A stretch of DNA of 15,401 bases, taken from the NCBI GenBank assembly GCA_023398615.1, contig JAEWSD010000269.1, positions 1-15,401 of the forward strand, given 5' to 3'. This stretch comes from Bacillota bacterium (GTDB taxonomy: Bacteria > Bacillota > Clostridia > Lachnospirales > Lachnospiraceae). Shown one piece after another: positions 6,698 to 12,557 of the stretch. How positions within the stretch are numbered: position 1 is the first letter of the stretch; each line of letters starts with the position of its first letter. The notes below the pieces were generated by a model. It did no database searches. It was not told the DNA's origin and saw only the letters and a list, made by a program, of their open reading frames with translations. A program made the position numbers and the translations under genes.

Positions 6698-8032
6698 CTA
6701 CCAGATGCCCTGAGCCAGCATGGCATTTGCAACCTTCTCGAAGCCTGCGATATTGGCGCCTACCACATAGTTGCCCTTTGCATCATAACGTTCTGCGGCA
6801 TCGGACATATTATGGAAGATGTTAACCATGATCTGCTTTAATTTTGCATCAACCTCTTCAAAGGTCCAGCTTAATCTCTCACTGTTCTGTGACATTTCCA
6901 AAGCGGACGTAGCAACGCCGCCTGCATTTGCAGCCTTTCCGGGTGCAAATAATACACCGTTTGCCAGTAAGTACTCGGTTGCCTCCAATGTAGTTGGCAT
7001 ATTAGCGCCCTCACCAACTGCGATGCAGCCGTTTGCAACCAAAGTCTTTGCATCTTCAGGCAATAATTCGTTCTGCGTAGCGCACGGAAGAGCGACATCA
7101 CATTTTACGCTCCATACGCCTCTGCCCTCGTGGTACTCCGAATTCGGCCTGTATTTCTTGTACTCGGTAAGTCTTGCACGGTTTACCTCTTTAATTTCCT
7201 TTAACGCTTCCACATCGATTCCGTCCGGATCATATACCCAGCCTGTCGAATCGCTTACGGTGACTACCTTTGCACCAAGCTGATGTGCCTTTTGGGCAGC
7301 ATAAATGGCAACGTTTCCGGAACCGGAGATGACTACCGTTTTGCCTGCAATATCAAAGCCGTTGCATTTTAACATTTCTTCCGTTAAGTACAGCAAGCCG
7401 TAACCGGTTGCTTCCGTTCTTGCTAAAGAACCTCCGTATGTCAAACCCTTTCCGGTCAGGACACCTTCATAGGTACCTTTAATCTTCTTGAACTGTCCGA
7501 ACATGTATCCGATTTCTCTTCCGCCGGTTCCGATATCACCGGCAGGTACATCTACATCCGCACCGATATATTTATAAAGTTCCGTAATAAAGCTCTGGCA
7601 GAAAGCTAATACCTCCCTGTCTGATTTTCCCTTAGGATCGAAATCAGAACCGCCCTTGCCGCCGCCGATCGGAAGGCCTGTAAGTGAGTTCTTGAATATC
7701 TGCTCGAAGCCTAAGAATTTAATAATACCAATGTTTACGGAAGGATGTAAGCGTAAGCCACCCTTATAAGGCCCGATGGAATTATTAAACTGTACACGGT
7801 AACCGGTATTAACCTGCACCTGTCCCTTATCATCTACCCAGGGAACTCTGAACTTAATCTGTCTGTCCGGTTCAACTAACCTTTCCAATAATGCTTCTTT
7901 TCTGAATTTTTCTTCGTTTGACTCTACTACCGGACGAAGAGATTCCAGTACTTCTTTCACTGCCTGATGGAATTCAGGTTCGCTGGGGTTCTTTCTGACC
8001 ACAGCTTCAATTACTTCATCAACATATCCCAT
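6698..8032 (-). CDS. gdhA: Glutamate dehydrogenase, hexameric type
   Basis: This 444-residue enzyme interconverts 2-oxoglutarate plus ammonium and glutamate with a nicotinamide cofactor; in the cytoplasm it links the citric-acid branch to amino-acid nitrogen. The start is ATG at 8032 after AAAAGGAGA; a longer reading begins with 20 unlikely residues. Substrate-binding lysines K90 and K114, catalytic K126 (in GGGKGG) and D166 (in PAGDIGTG) are present. So are the Rossmann loop GSGNVA (237-242) and the SALEMSQN segment near 376-383. Length and motif text match the Clostridium symbiosum enzyme (about 449 residues). Whether it prefers NAD or NADP cannot be settled by eye. It is monocistronic, with its own promoter, a leader hairpin and a terminator. 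Confidence 0.96.
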   Translation of the reverse strand: MGYVDEVIEAVVRKNPSEPEFHQAVKEVLESLRPVVESNEEKFRKEALLERLVEPDRQIKFRVPWVDDKGQVQVNTGYRVQFNNSIGPYKGGLRLHPSVNIGIIKFLGFEQIFKNSLTGLPIGGGKGGSDFDPKGKSDREVLAFCQSFITELYKYIGADVDVPAGDIGTGGREIGYMFGQFKKIKGTYEGVLTGKGLTYGGSLARTEATGYGLLYLTEEMLKCNGFDIAGKTVVISGSGNVAIYAAQKAHQLGAKVVTVSDSTGWVYDPDGIDVEALKEIKEVNRARLTEYKKYRPNSEYHEGRGVWSVKCDVALPCATQNELLPEDAKTLVANGCIAVGEGANMPTTLEATEYLLANGVLFAPGKAANAGGVATSALEMSQNSERLSWTFEEVDAKLKQIMVNIFHNMSDAAERYDAKGNYVVGANIAGFEKVANAMLAQGIW

Positions 8033-8055
8033 ATCTTTTCTCCTTTTTTTATAAT

Positions 8056-8110
8056 AAAAAAAAGCAAAAAAAGGCACAATAAAAAAATGCAATGACGCCT
8101 TTGTCTTTGC
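8056..8110 (-). promoter_or_regulatory. Terminator-like hairpin in the gdhA leader (possible attenuator)
   Basis: On the minus strand bases 8110-8097 pair with 8075-8064 (about 11 pairs, two bulged or mismatched positions) around a 21-nt loop, then eight T in a row (8063-8056). It sits between the predicted start site (about 8112) and the gdhA ribosome binding site (about 8042), so transcripts would meet a terminator almost at once. No leader peptide or known riboswitch is recognised. Confidence 0.5.
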
Positions 8111-8118
8111 TTAGAACC

Positions 8119-8147
8119 ATTATAATCTGAGATTTATAAAAATGCAA
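8119..8147 (-). promoter_or_regulatory. Promoter of gdhA
   Basis: Minus strand: TTGCAT (8147-8142), a 17-bp spacer and a perfect TATAAT (8124-8119). The 12-nt sequence covering the -35 (8138-8149) is repeated exactly 34 bp upstream at 8172-8183, which may be an operator or simply part of the preceding terminator stem. Confidence 0.75.
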
Positions 8148-8169
8148 GATTTTTTTCCAATATATTAAT

Positions 8170-8216
8170 ACAAAAATGCAAGAAAGTGGCAATATAATAA
8201 TATTCTTTCTTGCATT
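8170..8216 (-). terminator. Intrinsic terminator after the GNAT gene
   Basis: A perfect 12-bp stem (8216-8205 with 8186-8175) around an 18-nt loop, followed on the minus strand by a short T-rich tail. It lies 27 bp after the acetyltransferase stop and separates that transcript from the gdhA promoter. Confidence 0.7.
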
Positions 8217-8242
8217 CGATATTTATTTTACATTATTTTGGT

Positions 8243-9118
8243 TTACATTATTTTGCATTCATAATAGTCATATTGGGTTTTAATACGGAAACCTTCCCCC
8301 TTATATAAGGAAAAAGCCCTTTCATTCCGGCTGCCTACCTCCAGGGTCACAGTTCCGATACCTCTGCCGAACAGCTTAGCCAAAAGCAGCCGCAGCTGTC
8401 TCCTGCCATACCCCTTTCCCTGGTATTCCGGCTTAATGCCAAAACCAAATATACAGGCAGAATCCGAGCCTATGCTGACATTGCAGATTCCAAGCATATC
8501 CTCTGCAAGAAATGTACAATATGTATCCATTTGTCCCGATTCCAGCGCACCTTTCAGCATGGACAGGTCCTCCTTAATATCGGACCCAAACAGCTCCGAG
8601 CATAAGGCGGCTGGTTTTTCCAGGCTTTCCTCCGTCAGGCTCCTTAATTCCGGCAATCCTGTACCGTCCTCCGGCACCGGTCGATAATCTGGCGCAGCCA
8701 GGGTCATGAGATACTCAGACTTTGCATACCCTGCCTTGCATGCCTGCATTACGGCGGCGGCACTGCTGCTTGCCGGTTCCGCAACGAATAATATATGTTC
8801 TATTCCGAATCCGGCCAGCTCTTTTTCGGCATATCCCAGTAAAGCTTTAAAAAACCCTTTCCTTCTTTGAGAGGGTAACGTATAGGCTGAAATCTCCGCC
8901 TCCTCCGCTAACGGTGCAAATACTGCCAGGACACTGACCAGCCTGTCATCCTGATACATCAAAAAAAAGCAATCCATATCTTTATAGTAGTTTAAATCAT
9001 TATGCAGATACAGATATCTCTCCAAGCCATCCGCGCTAAGACATTCCCGAACCAGGCTCTCTATCTCCGTGATCTCATTTTTCTTAAGCCGGTGCCTTTT
9101 TTTCACAGTCCTTTGCAA
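8243..9118 (-). CDS. Tandem GNAT-fold N-acetyltransferase
   Basis: A 291-residue protein with two GNAT-like halves. The C-terminal half (about 160-291) is a full acetyltransferase domain: the acetyl-CoA loop QGKGYGRRQ (233-241) is preceded by the beta strand FGFGIKPEY and followed by NERAFSLYKGEGF (265-277). The N-terminal half (about 1-145) keeps the fold pattern, but its loop reads QRRKGFF (84-90) without the second glycine/alanine, so it is probably weakened or structural. Substrate unknown. It starts with TTG at 9118, placed 6 nt after a strong AAGGAGGG; no ATG is near. The gene begins 20 bp after pyk stops, so the two are almost certainly co-transcribed. Confidence 0.85.
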   Translation of the reverse strand: MQRTVKKRHRLKKNEITEIESLVRECLSADGLERYLYLHNDLNYYKDMDCFFLMYQDDRLVSVLAVFAPLAEEAEISAYTLPSQRRKGFFKALLGYAEKELAGFGIEHILFVAEPASSSAAAVMQACKAGYAKSEYLMTLAAPDYRPVPEDGTGLPELRSLTEESLEKPAALCSELFGSDIKEDLSMLKGALESGQMDTYCTFLAEDMLGICNVSIGSDSACIFGFGIKPEYQGKGYGRRQLRLLLAKLFGRGIGTVTLEVGSRNERAFSLYKGEGFRIKTQYDYYECKIM

Positions 9119-9138
9119 GCCTTTCCCTCCTTGTCATG

Positions 9139-10566
9139 CTAATACCTGTTGCCGGTTATATGCACTTTGATGATATTTGTCGTCCCGGAGATGCCGAGCG
9201 GAACACCTGCCGTAATAACAGTAAGGTCCCCGTCCTTTAAATATCCTCTCTCTTTTACGATATCGACCGCATGTTCAAACAGGTCAAAGGTATCCTGCTC
9301 CTCGTTTATCAGGACCGGTTTCACACCCCAGGACAGGTTCAGCTGCCTGCAAACCTTCTCTTCCGTTGAACATCCCATGATCATACAGTCGGGGCGGTAC
9401 CTGGAGATCATTCTGGCGGTCCTTCCGGATTTCGTTACAGTTATGATCACGGCCGCATTCAAATCATGAGCGGTTGTGCAGGTAGCATGGGAAATCGCAT
9501 CCGTGACGTCGGGATTTTCCTTGGATTCCTGCATACGGAAACGCTTCCAGTAGTCTATATCCGTTTCCGTACGGACCGTAATGCGGACCATCGTTTCCAA
9601 CGCTTCAACCGGGTACAGCCCGGCCGCTGTTTCCCCTGAAAGCATGATTGCACTGGTTCCGTCATAGATTGCGTTGGCAACATCCGTCGTTTCTGCCCTT
9701 GTAGGCCTCGGATTCTTAATCATGGAGTCTAACATCTGAGTAGCCGTTATTACCTGCTTTCCGGCATTGTAAACCTTCTTTATAATCATCTTTTGTATTA
9801 CCGGTACATCCTCGATCGGTATCTCAACACCCATATCGCCGCGCGCTATCATGATCCCGTCGGCTACCTTAATGATTTCATCTATGTTATCGACACCCTG
9901 CAGGTTTTCAATTTTTGCAATAATCTTAATTGATTTGCAGTTATATTCATTAAGAATCTTACGGATTTCCAATATATCATCCGCCGTTCTTGCAAAGGAT
10001 GCGGCAATAAAATCAAAATCCTGTTTGATTGCAAAGATGATGTCTTCCCTGTCTTTCGTACTGATAAACGGCATGGAGAGTACCGTTCCGGGGACATTAA
10101 CTCCTTTCCTGTCGGATATTACCCCATCGTTGTTCACGGTGCATATGATGTCGGTATCCGTTTTGCCGTCCACGTTCATTTCAACTAGTCCGTCGTCAAT
10201 CAAAATTCTGGCACCGGGCTTTATATCCTGTATTAAGGTATCACAGTTAACGGAAACACAGGAGGAATTGCCTTCTACCTCATTTGTTGTCAGGGTAAAG
10301 GCCTGCCCTTTCGAGAGGCACACCTTTTTATCTTCAAAGGTACCGATCCTGATTTCAGGACCCTTTGTATCCAGTAACGCCGCAATTGGAATATTAAATT
10401 TTTCACGGATCGCCTTCAGCCTGTTATACCGTTCCAAGTGTTCCTCATGGTTGGCATGCGAAAAATTAAATCTTGCAACATCCATTCCTGCCAGTACAAG
10501 CTTTTCCAAAATCCCTTCGCGATCGGTCGACGGTCCTAATGTACATATAATCTTCGTTTTCCTCAT
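9139..10566 (-). CDS. pyk: Pyruvate kinase
   Basis: This 475-residue enzyme converts phosphoenolpyruvate and ADP to pyruvate and ATP, the last glycolytic step. The start is ATG at 10566 after AAAGAGGTT; an upstream in-frame extension of 26 residues looks non-coding. Seen are R32 with NFSH (34-37), the DTKGPEIR motif (66-73), the catalytic lysine in IAKIE (K218), the metal/substrate motif MIARGDMGVEIP (239-250), TATQMLDSM (274-282), and the C-terminal regulatory domain with KSGRTARMISRYRP (379-392). It lacks the extra C-terminal PEP-utiliser-like domain found in Bacillus pyruvate kinases. It is first in a pair with the acetyltransferase gene. The 318-bp upstream region carries inverted repeats that may be regulatory. 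Confidence 0.96.
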   Translation of the reverse strand: MRKTKIICTLGPSTDREGILEKLVLAGMDVARFNFSHANHEEHLERYNRLKAIREKFNIPIAALLDTKGPEIRIGTFEDKKVCLSKGQAFTLTTNEVEGNSSCVSVNCDTLIQDIKPGARILIDDGLVEMNVDGKTDTDIICTVNNDGVISDRKGVNVPGTVLSMPFISTKDREDIIFAIKQDFDFIAASFARTADDILEIRKILNEYNCKSIKIIAKIENLQGVDNIDEIIKVADGIMIARGDMGVEIPIEDVPVIQKMIIKKVYNAGKQVITATQMLDSMIKNPRPTRAETTDVANAIYDGTSAIMLSGETAAGLYPVEALETMVRITVRTETDIDYWKRFRMQESKENPDVTDAISHATCTTAHDLNAAVIITVTKSGRTARMISRYRPDCMIMGCSTEEKVCRQLNLSWGVKPVLINEEQDTFDLFEHAVDIVKERGYLKDGDLTVITAGVPLGISGTTNIIKVHITGNRY

Positions 10567-10584
10567 AATAACCTCTTTCCTGCA

Positions 10585-10610
10585 TATACAACCTGCCTGC
10601 AAGTTGTATA
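10585..10610 (-). promoter_or_regulatory. Small hairpin ahead of the pyk ribosome binding site
   Basis: Bases 10585-10592 and 10603-10610 form a perfect 8-bp stem with a 10-nt loop, about 10 nt before the pyk Shine-Dalgarno. It could modulate translation or stabilise the 5' end; no known regulator is recognised. Confidence 0.35.
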
Positions 10611-10751
10611 CCGCATAAATAGCAGTTTTCCGCATATACCCCATAATCCTTCTGCATCCGGTTCATTGCTACCGGTCCGGTCATAAAAACGCAGCCCATA
10701 AAATCCGTCGGCTAATAATTCAGCAAATATGTAACCATTCAATTGGCAATG

Positions 10752-10797
10752 GCTGTTTTGACAAGTAAAGGTTAGCTCAAAACAGCAGAATTGTCAA
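10752..10797 (-). promoter_or_regulatory. Candidate pyk promoter region with a 10-bp inverted-repeat operator
   Basis: GCTGTTTTGA (10752-10761) and TCAAAACAGC (10777-10786) are perfect inverted halves 15 bp apart. A minus-strand TTGACA lies just upstream (10797-10792), but the -10 at 17 bp (TAACCT) is poor, so the exact promoter is unsure. The repeat would overlap the core promoter and suits a dimeric repressor. The rest of the 10567-10884 gap shows no gene. Confidence 0.4.
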
Positions 10798-10884
10798 TTA
10801 ATTAAATAGATAGAAAGGTCATTTATTTCGTTTATTTTTTGTATATATTTTCTATTTTTTGATTAACTTGATTTAACGCATCCG

Positions 10885-11019
10885 TTATTTTACCTTGATA
10901 TCTTCCGCCCTGCTTTCCGATTTATTCCCGGGGCTTTTATCTACAAGGTTGGTTTCCTTTAACTGGTGATCCTTCTTATTGATATTATTTCTGCCTTTCC
11001 TGTCTTTCTTATCCTTCAT
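10885..11019 (-). CDS. Small Lys-rich hypothetical protein (44 aa)
   Basis: The frame starts at ATG 11019, four nt after AAGAGGT, and ends at 10885. The protein (MKDKKDRKGRNNINKKDH at the N-terminus) has 11 lysines and 3 arginines in 44 residues, no cysteine and no hydrophobic segment, so it is expected to be soluble, basic and disordered. It begins 41 bp after the HD-domain gene stops and is probably co-transcribed with it. A longer frame overlapping the HD gene exists, but the internal ATG has the better ribosome binding site. I recognise no family; the good ribosome binding site is the main argument for a real gene. Confidence 0.5.
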   Translation of the reverse strand: MKDKKDRKGRNNINKKDHQLKETNLVDKSPGNKSESRAEDIKVK

Positions 11020-11060
11020 ACTGACCTCTTTTCCGCATAAGGCTGTTGCACAGCCCGCAC

Positions 11061-11726
11061 CTAATTTTTCTTCCGGCATTTTTTCAGGAAGAGCTCGATA
11101 TTATCCTCCTCTTTCCTGCGGTCGGCATTCAACCTTCCTACCCTGTCACACAATCCCAGTAATGCCAATTCATGCAGATCCACCTGTTTTCTCATTTCAT
11201 CCGTTCTTGAATAGGGTAAATCTTTCAGTACATACAAAATATTCATATGCCATCTGATCAGATTTACGACATTTTTAATAAATTCCTCGTCATCGGTGAA
11301 ATAACGCAGAAATTCGTCAGCCAGTCCGGCTCCTGCGATATCATGATCGTAAGCCGTTATCTTTCCTTTCCGCAATTTAGTCGTATCCGGCTTACCGATG
11401 TCATGAAGAAGCGCCGCCCACATAAATATCCTGGCATTCTTGCTTTTATCCCTTATACGAGCCGCTTCGTCAACCACCAGCATGGTATGGTTCCAGACAT
11501 TCCCTTCCGGATGATGTACTGGAGATTGCACGGTTTCCTTTAATTTCTTAAGCATAGAAAAAGGAGCATGCTGAAATACTACACGGTGAGCCAGGTCATT
11601 CAGATAATTAGAGGGACATTCATCTTCTAAAATATGATGATTTATTTCTTTGTAAATTTTGTATTTTTCAGCGGTACTTTGTTCATCAAATATATTATCT
11701 TTACTATCCAGACGAGATTTCAACAT
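11061..11726 (-). CDS. HD-domain metal-dependent phosphohydrolase
   Basis: A 221-residue protein with an HD domain at about 70-200. Seen metal-binding residues are H80 (in WNHT), H108-D109 in LLHDIGKP (the HDIG motif), H128, H160 and D194. The lead-in HPEGNVWNHT resembles the HD domain of CCA-adding tRNA nucleotidyltransferases, but no nucleotidyltransferase domain is present, so this is a stand-alone HD hydrolase likely acting on a nucleotide or phosphate ester. Substrate unknown. ATG follows AAAAGGAG with a rather long gap of about 12 nt. It is divergent from rubrerythrin (142 bp apart) and followed closely by the small Lys-rich gene. Confidence 0.88.
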   Translation of the reverse strand: MLKSRLDSKDNIFDEQSTAEKYKIYKEINHHILEDECPSNYLNDLAHRVVFQHAPFSMLKKLKETVQSPVHHPEGNVWNHTMLVVDEAARIRDKSKNARIFMWAALLHDIGKPDTTKLRKGKITAYDHDIAGAGLADEFLRYFTDDEEFIKNVVNLIRWHMNILYVLKDLPYSRTDEMRKQVDLHELALLGLCDRVGRLNADRRKEEDNIELFLKKCRKKN

Positions 11727-11868
11727 ATATTACCCAAACTCCTTTTTCTATGTACGGTTATTATCTGCCGGGCAAATCATTTTATACGGCCTGCAAACAA
11801 GTACATACTTACACAAAAGGAATAAATCTACATATTATATTATAATAAGCTTAAGCAAGAGGAACAGT

Positions 11869-12408
11869 ATGGATTTTAAGTCTAGTAAAACATTTAAGAA
11901 TCTTCAAAACGCTTTGGAAGGGGAATTAAAGGCAAGTACAAGATATGAAATATACAGTCAAAAGGCAAGGGACGATGGTTTCGAACAAATCGGCAATATT
12001 TTTGAGGAAACCTCTCATAACGAAAAAGAGCATGCGGAAATCTGGCTTAAAATAATCGATAACGGTGAGATTCCTTATACTCTGGACAATCTCAAAGACG
12101 CTTACGGAGGCGAGACACATGAATGGACCAATATGTATCCGGAATATGCCAGGACAGCCAGGGCGGAAGGCTTCAACGAGGTTGCCAACCTGTTTGAACG
12201 TGTTGCAAATATCGAAAGGCATCATGATTTCAGATTCCGGGAGCTTGCAAAAAATATAGAAAACGGTGCGGTATTTTGCAAAAGAGTCGAAAACTTATGG
12301 ATATGCTTAAACTGCGGAAATATCGTACATGGAAAATGTGCGCCCAGGAAGTGTCCCGTATGCGGATATCCGCAGGCTTACTATGAACTGCTGGAAGAAA
12401 ATTTCTGA
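11869..12408 (+). CDS. rbr: Rubrerythrin
   Basis: This 179-residue non-haem iron protein reduces hydrogen peroxide in the cytoplasm of anaerobes, taking electrons through rubredoxin or NADH-linked reductases. The ferritin-like diiron domain (about 5-135) shows E19, E52-x2-H55, E82, E85 and E116-x2-H119, the full expected ligand set. The C-terminal rubredoxin-like domain has CLNCG (C146, C149) and CPVCG (C162, C165). The start is ATG 11869, five nt after AAGAGGA; an upstream in-frame ATG at 11659 lies inside the divergent gene and is ignored. A TATAAT (11841-11846) lies just upstream with a poor -35. It is monocistronic, ending at its own terminator and converging on the sulfur-relay gene. Confidence 0.96.
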   Translation: MDFKSSKTFKNLQNALEGELKASTRYEIYSQKARDDGFEQIGNIFEETSHNEKEHAEIWLKIIDNGEIPYTLDNLKDAYGGETHEWTNMYPEYARTARAEGFNEVANLFERVANIERHHDFRFRELAKNIENGAVFCKRVENLWICLNCGNIVHGKCAPRKCPVCGYPQAYYELLEENF

Positions 12409-12461
12409 TACTTATTCTGCAATAACCGCCCTGCATATAGGTTACGGCATAAAATAATCCG

Positions 12462-12508
12462 AAAGGAAAGAATCCGCAGAGGGTGTTACTACGGATTCCT
12501 TCCTTTTT
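12462..12508 (+). terminator. Intrinsic terminator after rubrerythrin
   Basis: A 15-bp stem with a single mismatch (12462-12476 with 12492-12506), a 15-nt loop and a T-run (12504-12508). It may also serve the converging gene from the other side, although its minus-strand tail is less T-rich. Confidence 0.85.
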
Positions 12509-12557
12509 AAATATACCGGCAGCCGCCTGCGGCATTAAACGCTAATAAACGCTGTGT

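Noticed and set aside
8033..8092. N-terminal extension of gdhA by 20 residues
   Set aside because: It would be Phe/Lys-rich and span the leader U-runs and ribosome binding site; the internal ATG after AAAAGGAGA fits the family length.
9851..10618. Plus-strand frame of 255 codons over pyk
   Set aside because: It is a shadow of pyk, Ser/Ile-rich with no motif or ribosome binding site.
10567..10644. N-terminal extension of pyk by 26 residues
   Set aside because: Pyruvate kinases normally begin with a short RKTKI-type sequence, and the ribosome binding site directly precedes the ATG at 10566.
11834..11846. 13-bp AT palindrome overlapping the rubrerythrin -10, considered as a PerR box
   Set aside because: The half-sites are in the opposite orientation to the PerR consensus TTATAATNATTATAA, and TATAAT itself produces much of the symmetry.
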